DNA from: Aradus depressus
Taxonomy: Eukaryota > Arthropoda > Insecta > Hemiptera > Aradidae
Direction of reading: 5' to 3'
Length of the DNA stretch: 64,000 bases
Assembly (NCBI GenBank): GCA_963662175.1
Contig: OY759224.1
Location: 27,041,489 to 27,105,488, forward strand
The translations under genes were made by a program, and so were the position numbers. Shown here piece after piece: positions 39,885 through 48,634 of this stretch (position 1 is its first letter; each line of letters starts with the position of its first letter). The notes under the pieces are model-generated. The model ran no database searches and was not told the origin of the DNA. It saw only the letters and a list, made by a program, of their open reading frames with translations.

Positions 39885-40339
39885 ATTGCTTTAGATTTAT
39901 GGAACAGACATTTATTTTCTTCAATCTAAGATTTTAATGTCGCCGTTAAGTCATGTTATTAAATTTCAAATCGATATCTTGTCTCCTCATGACGTAAGTG
40001 TTTCATGATGTTAGTTATCGTGTCTCATGCCCGGCCTTTTACGAGATCATATTGCCTATTTTCTCATCGTTCAAAAATATTAAAATAACCATTAAAAAAA
40101 ATCGTGTTTCATGTTCAAAAACATTATCTGATACATAACTTCAATTTTTATTTTTTTTGGCAGAGTTCCTCCACAGATATCCTATTCTACAGTTTTTAGT
40201 ATTTATATACTAATTTATTTTTCTTGTTTTTCTATTTTATTTATTTTTATTTCATATATACCTATATATTTTTATAATTGTTATTATGTTAAAGATCACA
40301 AAATTATTTCCAGTTTTAGGGACATTGTTTCATTTTTTT
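39511..40339. other. Unassigned AT-rich stretch
   Basis: Contains a T run of about 35 at 39846-39880, a small minus-strand SINE-A piece at 40022-40070 ('TCATGCCCGGCC', 'GAGATCATATTGCCTA') and T-rich tracts. No gene is supported. Confidence 0.4.
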
Positions 40340-40343
40340 TTTA

Positions 40344-40806
40344 GGGTATTATTCACAAATATACCATCAAGCCATATAGTCTCAATTAATTTTCATTTTT
40401 TATTTTTCATTTTTCGAACAATATTTCGTCTTTTTAATAGACATTTTCAAGTTCATTAAAAGTTTCTGAAAAACATAATAACATACAATTACTTATAGCT
40501 TACACCATGCCATTTTTTCATTTTGGCTTACATTTAATCTTTATCATTAATTTAAGTACTTAAAAAAGAAAAAAAAAAAATTAAGTAGGTACTTAAATAA
40601 ATAATAAAGATTAAATGTAAGCCAAAATGAAAAAATGGCATGGTGTAAGTTATAGGTAATTGTATGTTAATGTTTTTCAGAAAATTATAATAAACTTGAA
40701 AATGTCTATTAAAAAGACGAAATATATTTCGAAAAATGAAAAATAATGAATGAAAATTAATTGAGACTATATGGCTTGATGGTATATTCGTGAATAATAC
40801 CCTAAA
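40344..40806. mobile_element. Fold-back element with ~220 bp arms
   Basis: 'TTAGGGTATTATTCACAAAT' and following text, including 'ATATAGTCTCAATTAATTTT' and 'GCCATTTTTTCATTTTGGCT', is inverted after a short A-rich centre (about 40565-40585), ending 'GTGAATAATACCCTAA'. The two arms differ at only scattered positions. There is no coding capacity. A related TTAGGGTATT end appears at 43441. Confidence 0.85.
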
Positions 40807-41045
40807 ATAAAATAATTGTTATTGTTATATTTTGTTTTAATTCTCTTTTCAAAATTTCGCACATTGTGACCTGAGAAAAGACGTAGGAAACGACACTTTT
40901 GGAAAAAGTTATCAAAAATTATAAATTACGAGTAGGCAGAATTTAAGAGTCGGGTTCATCTCCACCAGAGCAACAAAAGAGCGCTCTGGTAGTAGGCGAT
41001 ATGACATCAAATTAAAAGCCCGGGCAGGAGTCACAATAACTATAA
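40807..41045 (+). repeat. Segment duplicated inverted at 43180-43440
   Basis: 'AATTGTTATTGTTATATTTT', 'TTTCGCACATTGTGACCTGA', 'GACGTAGGAAACGACACTTT' and then a SINE-A 3' piece ('GAGCGCTCTGGTAGTAGGCG') are repeated in reverse order and strand at 43180-43440. The CACATTG...CCTGA...CGTAGGAAAC part is a decayed PL-A hammerhead-like region. This is either a local inverted duplication or a compound repeat. Confidence 0.75.
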
Positions 41046-41515
41046 TTATCATTAAATACTTGGAGCATTTCAATGTTGTTTATTAAACTATTATCCATTA
41101 TAACATTTCAGGATATTAAAGAACGTTAAAGCTAACATTCATCTACTGGTCTTTTATCCATCCTAAAAGTTTTAATCTGTCTCGAACTTTGAAAATTTGT
41201 ATAACTTTGTTTACCCTTGAAAATAATTAAATTTTATTTTCATTTTTTTTTTTTTCATTTTCTTCATATTTTAAGAAGTTTTTAAAAATTGTATTATGAA
41301 TATTAAGTCCCTTTTTTTCAAAAATGTAAAGAGGATATTCTTGATTAAATGAAAATTCTTTTTTTTTTACATAGAAATTTTGTGTAACCAAAATTTAATA
41401 TCTTCATCTTCTTATTCTTCCGGTCCTAGATTTCTCATTTCTCAATGGGCGGTTAGTAGCTATTCTTAGATTGAACAACTAAACATCCTTCCTTAACATC
41501 CGTTCCTCTTCAACA
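41046..41515. other. Unassigned AT-rich stretch
   Basis: No recognised feature. Confidence 0.3.
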
Positions 41516-41519
41516 ATCA

Positions 41520-41625
41520 CTATTCCTTCCCCAGTTACATGTAATATAAGAGAAGTTATGTTATCGGTCAAAAATGTCGATGTCGAATCTTCACCAGTAT
41601 TTCATATTGTGGAAAATTATAACAA
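41520..41625 (+). repeat. HE family left end
   Basis: 'CTTCCCCAGTTACATGTAAT', 'AAGAGAAGTTATGTTATCGG' and 'GTCGAATCTTCACCAGTATT'. Confidence 0.65.
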
Positions 41626-41666
41626 ATATATATATTATATATATAATTAATTAACACTTCATTTTT

Positions 41667-42007
41667 GAGGGCGCCGGTAGCTCAGTGGTATGCGTGCTTG
41701 ACTTCTGAGCTCAAGGTCGTGGGTTCGTAGCCCGACCGAGGCCCTTAGTTTATTTTATCTGGGAGGTAAAATAAACTTAAGCACGCCGTCCTTCGGATGG
41801 GACGTTAAGCGATGGTCCCGAGCCTGTACGATGTCAGGTACTCGTTAAAGACCCCTACCCTAGATGAATAAAAATTTAGGGTAGGCAAAATTTAGGACTC
41901 CCACAGTAGAGTCGGGCTCATGTCCACCAGAGTGACGAAAGAGCGCTCTGGTAGTAGGCGATATGACCTCGTAGTTAAAGCCCGGGCATGAGTCATAAAA
42001 CCTAACC
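41667..42007 (+). mobile_element. SINE-A, full-length reference copy
   Basis: Probably the best-preserved copy: GAGGGCGCCGGTAGCTCAG (A box), GGGTTCGTAGCCCGACCG (B box with one change), 'TTATCTGGGAGGTAAAATAA', 'AAGCACGCCGTCCTTCGG', 'GATGTCAGGTACTCGTTAAA', 'GACTCCCACAGTAGAGTCGG', 'AAGCCCGGGCATGAGTCATA' and the tail AAAACCTAACC. It would be transcribed by RNA polymerase III from the internal boxes and depends on a LINE for mobility. The partner LINE is not identified. Confidence 0.92.
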
Positions 42008-42015
42008 TATTATAT

Positions 42016-42895
42016 ATATATTTTTTTTTTTTTGTATTTTATTTATAAAGATACAACTGTAGGTAGAGTGCAACAACCAGCATCTATCTTAAAATTTATC
42101 TTAATTATTAGAACAGGAACAGAAGAAGAAAAAATAAATAAATAAAATTAATCAGTAAATAAAGAAATAAAAAAGAATTGAAAGACAATTCTGATGGATG
42201 AGTAAGAGAGATGATAAAGTAAAGGAAAATAATGTAAAAAAAATTAAGAACGAATATGATTCAAGGTGGCAGTAAGTTGCGGTTCCATCTTCTCTTCAGC
42301 CTTCATGGGGAGTTTTGTGGTAAGTGTTGTGAAGATAAAGTACGTATTTCTGGGTTTGTACGTGTGTAAAGTTTTCTAAAAACCCGTATGTAAGTAGTTA
42401 GGAAGTGTTCTGTTGTTTATGTATGGGGGGCACTGTGTTATCAGTCTGTGAGTTTTTGACTGAAACGCCTCAATTCGTTTGATGTTGGATGTTTTTGCTG
42501 AACCGTATATCTGTGATCCGTATGTCCATAATGGTCTCAGTAAGTAAGTGTAACAGTTCCGTTTTTGTGAGATGCCTAATTTTGATCGTCTATTTAGAAG
42601 TCCGTAGAGTATTTTGAGTCGACGGTTCAGCGTGTTTCGTGTGAGACGTGTGTGAGGGCTCCATGTCAGTCCTAGGAAGCGTACAACAATTGGTTTGAGG
42701 GAGGGGCTCGTCGTAGATGAAAACGGGGGGGGGGGGCATGTTTCTCGTCGAAGTGTAAATGTGATGTGCTTTGATTTTTCTGTATTAAGTTTTATTTTCC
42801 ATGTGTTGCACCAGTTTTCAATTGTGTGAGATGGTGTTGTATAATAAATATTTCTATATTTCTTCATATTTCTTTCTATTTCTTCATATATCGAA
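42016..42895 (-). pseudogene. Jockey-type retrotransposon, 5'-truncated
   Basis: The minus-strand frame at 42867-42376 reads IENWCNTWKIKLNTEKSKHI then TFTLRRETCPPPPF, LNRRLKILYGLLNRRSKLG, LLRPLWTYGSQIYGSAKTSN and ITQCPPYINNRTLPNYLHTG, colinear with the C-terminal half of the 25 kb Jockey RT. The catalytic YADD is missing. Downstream is the same 3' UTR as 10262-10747, and the T run at 42018-42031 is its poly(A) tail. A C-run in the PPPP region and missing residues suggest decay. Confidence 0.85.
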
Positions 42896-42939
42896 ATTGA
42901 CGTTTCCTTCAGAAAAAAAATATGAATTAATCATTTAAG

Positions 42940-43100
42940 TGCTCTCTCTTCAAAACCATTCATATCATCGGTATTAGGGTTTTTGGAGTACAACCAAACC
43001 CTCTTATTCTCCTTTCCGCTGAAAATGATTAGGTCATCCTTATGTACTTTGGAATTTACATACGAAATTTCGTGTCAATAAATTAATGATAATAAACCTG
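42940..43100 (-). repeat. HE family fragment (minus orientation)
   Basis: 'AAGTGCTCTCTCTTCAAAAC', 'CGCTGAAAATGATTAGGTCA' and 'TTTCGTGTCAATAAATTAAT'. Diverged and truncated. Confidence 0.55.
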
Positions 43101-43179
43101 GGTAGACGAAATTTTGGAGTCCCTTAGAATAGTCGGTCTCATGTTTTAATTTATTTTATTTACATTTACATATAACCGC

Positions 43180-43445
43180 TATAGTTTGTAGTTATTGTGA
43201 CTCATGCCTGGGCTTTAACTTCGAAGTCATATCGCCAGCTACCAGAGCTCTCTTATGTTGTTCTGGTGGTCATGAGACCGACTCTACTATTGGAGTCTTA
43301 AATTCTGCCTACTCGTAATTTATAATTTTTGATAACTTTTTCCAAAAGTGTCGTTTCCTACGTCTTTTCTCAGGTCACAATGTGCGAAATTTTGAAAAGA
43401 GAATTAAAACAAAATATAACAATAACAATTATTTTATTTTAGGGT
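43180..43445 (-). repeat. Inverted partner of 40807-41045
   Basis: Holds the minus-strand SINE-A 3' piece ('GACTCATGCCTGGGCTTTAA', 'CTACCAGAGCTC'), then 'TTTTCCAAAAGTGTCGTTTC', 'CAGGTCACAATGTGCGAAAT' and 'TTATTTTAGGGTATTTTTTT'. The shared order with 40807-41045 is clear. Confidence 0.75.
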
Positions 43446-43539
43446 ATTTTTTTGTAATTTTTTTATTGAATGCCTTAGATCATTACAAAATAGAATAAAA
43501 CAAATGAAATAAAAACGAAATAATTATTATACAATGATG

Positions 43540-43665
43540 TGGGCGCAGAGGAGAGCCCGCGGATACTGGCGGCCAGCCGGAGTTACTATGGCCTCACATC
43601 CGACTGCTCCCCAGGGACACGAAGGTGCTTCTTTACAAGACGCTTGTGCGGGCTGTAGCGCCTAT
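43540..43665 (+). pseudogene. Short LINE RT C-terminal fragment
   Basis: One frame gives WPHIRLLPRDTKVLLYKTLV followed by RAVAPM, the LPxxxKxxLYKTLVRPV block just before the Y-G-x-E-x-W motif in RTE/CR1-like RTs. About 40 codons are recognisable before a GAT repeat. Confidence 0.6.
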
Positions 43666-43734
43666 GATGATGATGATGATCTTCAACAAGTTTCTTAGCG
43701 TAGATTGGCTCTACACCTAAACTTCAACACCTAT

Positions 43735-43860
43735 TTTATAGACTGCCTGATGATGAGGGCAACCTCGAAAGCCGGCTAGCTAATACAAATAACAATCTGT
43801 GAGAGGTCAGACACCATCTTATTTGACAACCTGTGAAATAATCACTTCTCACTACATCAG
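43735..43860 (+). repeat. PL-B copy with the best hammerhead-like motif
   Basis: Reads CTGATGA (43747-43753), T, GAGG-GCAA-CCTC (stem II), GAAA (43767-43770), GCCGGC (43771-43776) and TA. In a hammerhead, the last A of GAAA pairs with the U before the cleaved base; AGCCGGCT is exactly self-complementary and gives that loopless stem III. 'TCTGTGAGAGGTCAGACACC' and 'AATAATCACTTCTCACTACA' follow. Stem I is short (GC/GC). The core is thus complete on inspection, but activity is untested. Confidence 0.7.
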
Positions 43861-43865
43861 CCATC

Positions 43866-44036
43866 TTCATATTATTGCAAGTTATCGATACAGACACACA
43901 GTCGGATAGGAAATTTAATTATTCCGTTTTTGAAAACACGGGATCGGAAAACACAAAATATCAATGAAAACTGAACATCGAATATCTGACCGATTACATA
44001 ACTTGTTGTATACTCTGTAAAGCTGAAAAAGTACAC
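43866..44036 (-). repeat. HE family left-end copy (minus orientation)
   Basis: 'ACAGACACACAGTCGGATAG', 'GGGATCGGAAAACACAAAAT', 'CCGATTACATAACTTGTTGT' and 'AAAGCTGAAAAAGTACACAA', where the terminal GGGG has mutated. A second fragment is at 44325-44410 ('AAGTCGTCGGCAAATCACCG', 'TGTACTTCCCCAGCAGGAAT'). Confidence 0.65.
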
Positions 44037-44445
44037 AAAAAAGATGAAAAGTTTGACACGTTGTTATTAGAAACACGTGGAATACTTAGGGCTATAATTT
44101 TGTTTGGGGATTTTATCGAGTTCTTTGTATCTCACATGAGACCCTACTTTGCCTCTGCCCCCCGGGGAAGAAGATACAAGATACAGAATCAAGATACATA
44201 ATATATGAATACTAATAATGCGTCAAAAATTTATGGAAAAAAATAAGTTTAATTGTCGCCCTGAGGGTATCTGCAGCGGAAAAGGTTGCAGTGCGTCTTA
44301 TGATACTCCTAAAGAAATACAATAAAAAGTCGTCGGCAAATCACCGCCATTGTACTTCCCCAGCAGGAATTAATAAAATAAGTTTCTACTCTCCCCAAAA
44401 ACCAATAGATATATATCTATAGACTTTCGAATAATTAAACATTGC

Positions 44446-44757
44446 CGGTAGCTCAGTGGTATGCGTGTTTGTCTTCTGAGCTCAAGATCCTGGGTTCAAA
44501 CCCGACCGAGGCCCTAAGTTTATTTTATCTGGGAGGTAAAATAAACTTAAGCACGCCGTCCTTCGGATGGGATGAACGATGTCAGGTACTCGTTAAAGAC
44601 CCCTACCCTAGGTGAATAAAAATTTAGGGTAGGCAAAATTTAGGACTCCCACAGTAGAGTCGGGCTCATGTCCAAAAGGGTGACAAAAGAGCGCACTGGT
44701 AGTAGGCGATATGACCTCGTAGTTAAAGCCTGGGCATGAGTCATAAAACCTAAGCCT
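44446..44757 (+). mobile_element. SINE-A nested in LINE C-terminus, with duplication
   Basis: Starts CCGGTAGCTCAGTGGTATGC, lacking the first few bases, and has the B box GGTTCAAACCCGACCG with a 1 bp loss. A deletion removes part of the body after 'CCTTCGGATGGGA'. The tail is AAACCTAAGCCTAAGCC. TAAACATTG stands before it and TAAACGTTG after it. The uninterrupted version of the host sequence (TAACTAAACATTGCTCTTCT) is at 13471-13490, confirming the insertion point. Confidence 0.88.
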
Positions 44758-45480
44758 AAGCCTAAACGTTGCTCTTTCTCTCTCTTTTTGAAAAAAGTAT
44801 AACTCATAAAGGAATTAATTTATTTAATGCCGTTCCCCACTTCTCCAAAGTCAATAGATACAATAAAAAAAATTTTAATTTCAACTAAAAATGTTCATGT
44901 TAGAGGAAACCCTTTACACGGAAACGGAATTTTATTCTCACTGTTCAAAAAGAATAATATAATCACAATAAAGAATCGTGTTTCATATCCAATAAAATTA
45001 TTTATACAAAGCTTTCATTTTATTTTTTGGGCAGAGTTCCTCCACACCTTAAATGCCAGTCCAATGTACGTTATTGTTTTATTTATTCATTTTTAATTGA
45101 TTAGTCTCTATATATATATTATTTTTCATATATTGTTATAGTTACATTGTTTTTTCTTTTCTATATCTCGCACATTGGGACCTGATGATGGGACGTAAGA
45201 ACGTCCCGAAACAACGTTGGGATAAAGACACTTCCGAAAAGTTTTTTTTTGAAAAATAGTTATCTTAATTTTTATTAAATTGAAAAATGTTTCTACTTAT
45301 TGTAAACGTCTCTTGTATTAATTTTTTTATATAGTTTTGTTATTACTACTAATCATACGTGTGTTAGACTCAAGTAGTTATATATCTAATATATAAGCTA
45401 TCTTAATGTATAAATTCTTTTGACATATCCTATTACCATGTATTGGTTTAACGGAAATAAATTTATTATTATTATTATTA
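44758..45480 (+). repeat. LINE C-terminal remnant plus PL-A segment with hammerhead-like motif
   Basis: 44765-44900 translates in pieces to FEKSITHKGINLFNAVPHF, as at 13490-13600. A PL-A segment follows, with 'ATATCTCGCACATTGGGA', CTGATGA (45182-45188), GGGACG-TAAGAA-CGTCCC and GAAAC (45208-45212), then CAACGTTGGGATAAAG. The 3' end 'GTATTGGTTTAACGGAAATA' runs into TTA repeats (45463-45482). The junction of a LINE end with PL-A recurs at two loci, so they may be one element. Confidence 0.7.
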
Positions 45481-45489
45481 TTTACGGTA

Positions 45490-45740
45490 GTACCTAATCA
45501 CTTTTGAGTCCAGCTCCCCCCTCTGACCCCCAACCCCTACGGCCGATTTTACGGAAAAAAGGATATATGTCGTCCTTATGAAGTTCTGGATATATAATTT
45601 CATGTAGATACATTCATCCTATTGGATAGTGTTCACGTTCTCTCTCTCCAAAACCGAACAACCTTCTCTTTGGTCTAGACTCATCAATTGGCTTCAGACT
45701 CTTAATAGGATGTTGTGTTTAAACATTCACTACATTAGCA
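45490..45740 (-). repeat. HE copy interrupted by a LINE 3' end
   Basis: 'TTTTACGGAAAAAAGGATAT', 'TCATGTAGATACATTCATCC' and 'ATTCACTACATTAGCA'. The HE text resumes at 46085 ('TATCACTACATTAGCAGTTA'). Confidence 0.65.
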
Positions 45741-46084
45741 TTTTTTTTTTTGGGTTGCCGACCTCCGGTGGAGGCCACGACACCATCGCCGAATCGTCGG
45801 GGAAAAAGGGACGCCTAACAAATTTATTTACAAAATTAAAATACTAAAGTACCTACATAATTAAAAATACAGAACATATGATGCTGTGGTAGGCTAGGAG
45901 CGACCGCTGCCGACCATCTGCGACGATCAGCGGGCACTCCCAGCCCACCTTAATTTTCTTGGCGGGCCGAGAGAGCTCGGGATAAATGTAGGGCGATCGC
46001 TAATTGTGGTTCGTTAGGGCGCCGGGGACGGCTGCAGGCCTCCCCGGCGCAGGGTCAAAATGCTTGCTTCTTTCTCCGCCAGGA
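45741..46084 (-). mobile_element. LINE 3' UTR insertion with ~20 bp target-site duplication
   Basis: A GC-richer block ('GCCGGGGACGGCTGCAGGCC', 'GACCTCCGGTGGAGGCCACG') with a T run at 45742-45752 that is its poly(A) tail, so it reads on the minus strand. AAACATTCACTACATTAGCA at 45721-45740 is repeated at 46085-46106 with a 2 bp insertion. No coding sequence remains. The clade cannot be named from the UTR alone. Confidence 0.78.
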
Positions 46085-46099
46085 AAACATTATCACTAC

Positions 46100-46540
46100 A
46101 TTAGCAGTTATTAGAGTTATGAGTTTAAGCCCGCACTTCCCTTTGGTCAATATGGCTGAGAATGAATAAACATCGTTCTTATGAGCTTCTCCCCCTGATC
46201 CACCACTATTTATGGTCGATATGGCTGAAAATCAATAGGTGTCGTCTTTACAGGGTTCTGGATTCTGGAAATATAAAATTTTGAAACACTTGTGAAAGTA
46301 TCGACATGAAATTTTATATATAAATTCAAAACCCCACAAGAATGGTACCCCATAAGAATGGCTCAACTCAAATACTCCAATAATCGTCGAGTAATTGAAT
46401 GTATTGACACAAAATTTAGTACGATGATGAAGAAGCCACTATGTCAAATATTGAGTTATAACCCAAACAATCGATTGACTTTTGAAGGATAAAAGGACAA
46501 ATTTATGCTGAGAAAATACATAACTGTCTTCGTTTAAACA
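46100..46540. repeat. HE fragments, both orientations
   Basis: 46100-46270 is minus ('TGGCTGAGAATGAATAAACA', 'GATATGGCTGAAAATCAATA'). 46290-46540 is plus ('GTATCGACATGAAATTTTAT', 'ACAATCGATTGACTTTTGAA', 'CTGAGAAAATACATAACTG'). Confidence 0.6.
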
Positions 46541-46547
46541 CCACACT

Positions 46548-46650
46548 ATACGGGTGATATGCCACTGATGATGCTGTTGCATTGTTAAACTGGTTTTGGT
46601 CTCAAATAAAACAGTGAGAAGAGAACGTCTTTTATTTCCATGAGAAAGCA
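46548..46650 (+). repeat. PL-C arm
   Basis: 'GATATGCCACTGATGATGCT', 'GTTGCATTGTTAAACTGGTT', 'ATAAAACAGTGAGAAGAGAA' and 'CGTCTTTTATTTCCATGAGA'. The stem II of the hammerhead-like motif is eroded in this copy. Confidence 0.65.
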
Positions 46651-46889
46651 GAGATGATTTCACGCTTTGTCTAACTTAATATCTGAATGAGGAAGGGCCG
46701 TAATGAAATTGACGAGAGTACTCAAGAAAAGGGTCATAAACTAAGTTGCCGAAGATACCCCAAAGGGTCGCAAGGGTTGTAGTCTTCGACCTAGAAACAG
46801 CCCTTTCTAACCCATTTGTTTCATTTAAAAACATTCCTGGGATATTCCTTACGACTGACCTGCTGGATGTCGGCGAACGGATTTATCTG

Positions 46890-47045
46890 GTACTAAAAAT
46901 CATCGATGAATCAACGGCAATGTATCTCCCCAGCACGAATTAAACAATTAACTTTTCGCTCCCTCTCCAAAACTAGTCGATAATTTCATTACATTTGCAG
47001 TTATTGCGGTTTTGAGTTGAGCCTCTTTGCTCTCATCTCAAATCT
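46890..47045 (-). repeat. HE family hairpin end (minus orientation)
   Basis: 'ATCATCGATGAATCAACGGC', 'AATGTATCTCCCCAGCACGA', 'AACTTTTCGCTCCCTCTCCA' and 'TTTGCAGTTATTGCGGTTTT'. A DR fragment on the minus strand follows at 47095-47150. Confidence 0.7.
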
Positions 47046-47150
47046 CAGGACACATTTCGATTGGAAATTTAATAACTAATATTTTTGGTAAAAAACAATT
47101 TTTTGATGGGACCTTTTTTGGGTAAATTAAGGAAATGTCTAAAAATATGT

Positions 47151-47855
47151 GTTTGAGAGCTACGTTTTCGGCATGTATGTCGATTGATTATGATTAGGTC
47201 ATAATATAAGCGGTATTTTTTAAAATGTTTGGCCCCAGAGTGAAGTAGTCTCAATTTTCGTCCGATTTCGACAAAAATCTAATCACATCTAAAATAGCAC
47301 ATAGCGCTCACAATTTTCCCCTCACATAGATGTCATCGCGGAAATGGTCAATACGTATTTAGGGGATCGAGTGAAAATCCGTTGAAATCTCGATCGCGGA
47401 TTACTATAGGTATAAGAAAATAAAATAAAAAAAGCACTTCTTTAGGAAGAGGAAAACTTATAGAAAACGTCAATATATCTCAACTTACAACATGGGAAAA
47501 TGTAAAAAAGATATATATGAAAACTGGAGAGGATGGGACACACAATGTGAGTTTCCCAAAGATGAATGTGGGAAAATGGTAAGAAAACCCTAGGTTGGGA
47601 TAGGGTGGCAATGGATAACAGCGGTAGTCCGGAGAAGGGATGTGGAGAGGCGGTCCGGAGATGGAGTTTGTACGGAGAGTGGCTATGGAGACCCTCCCAT
47701 CTCCATGATATGTGAGAAGGGGGGGGGGCTGAGGTGAGACGGGAGGCAAGCTGGACCGCTAGTCGGGATCCGGGTCAGCTTTATAGGGGTCACGCACCAA
47801 CAGGGTCGATATACCTCCCTCTTGTGTCCTCCATATCTACACAGGATTTCTGGAA
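47151..47855. other. Unassigned stretch
   Basis: No gene recognised. 47480-47850 is less AT-rich with a G run at 47717-47727; the open minus-strand frame there is proline-rich without a motif. Confidence 0.3.
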
Positions 47856-47859
47856 TCTT

Positions 47860-48185
47860 ATGCCTTTGGAAATGGAGTTTTAGATGCTAACAAACTGTAG
47901 AAATTCAAGAGGTCAAATGCCAAATGGATATCTTCCACATCTGAGGTAAATCTTAAGGTTTTATCCTGGATCCTCGTCAATGTAAGATTTGAGGTTGGAT
48001 GTGACATTCATGTGAATGCAATAAAGTCAATGAAACAGTTATTAGAAATGTCTGGAATGTTACGCCTTTGGACATGGAGGAATTGTACATTTCTAACAGA
48101 CGGCAGAAAATGACGAAGTCGCCGTATAATTTGGACATTCAGCCTCCACATCTGCGCTATATCATGACTAGGATTTGACGTTCGA
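47860..48185. repeat. Two diverged ~180 bp direct repeats
   Basis: 'GGAATCTTATGCCTTTGGAA' near 47870 and 'GGAATGTTACGCCTTTGGAC' near 48054 open two units that share further patches (CTTCCACATCTGAG / CCTCCACATCTGCG). Identity is partial. Function unknown. Confidence 0.5.
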
Positions 48186-48229
48186 TGTGAAATTAAAAGA
48201 AAGCAATGAAGCCATAAATGGAATCTGAT

Positions 48230-48545
48230 TACAAATAAAATGACCTCTCACAGTAGCTAGCCGGCTTTCGAAGTTTCCCTCTTCATCAGGCAGTCTGATA
48301 AAATAAAAAAAATTGAAAACTCGTTGTTGTGACTAAGATGGTGGACAGGAATAACTTTTCTGTTTCCATCCATGATATTTTAAATTGTTAATGTTTTTAG
48401 ATTGTTTTATTTATTTATTTTTATCAGACTGCCTGTGATGAGGGAAACATCGAAAGCCGGCTAAATACTACTAATAAAAATCTGTGAGAGGTCAGACTAC
48501 ATTTTATTTGTCAACCTGTCAAATAATCACTTCTCACTACATTAA
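48230..48545. repeat. PL-B inverted pair
   Basis: 48230-48308 carries PL-B on the minus strand (CTGATGA, AGAGGGAAACTT, CGAAAGCCGGCTAG). 48415-48545 carries it on the plus strand (CTGTGATGA with one inserted base, GAGGGAAACAT, CGAAAGCCGGCTAA). The 5' sides, each preceded by TTTTATCAGACTGC, face each other about 110 bp apart, matching the inverted layout of the PL-C pair. Confidence 0.75.
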
Positions 48546-48634
48546 CCAACATCATATTATGGACTCTGATGAAGGATGGCCGCGTCTAAAATGACAGAGC
48601 ATGAACTAGTGAAGTTAAATTAACTTCGTAGATT

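Noticed and set aside
41667..41740. SINE-A heads as tRNA genes
   Set aside because: Many copies with a common non-tRNA body, and acceptor stems do not close. They are SINEs.
47480..47749. Proline-rich 89-codon minus-strand frame
   Set aside because: No motif, no conservation evidence, and composition explained by a pyrimidine-rich stretch.
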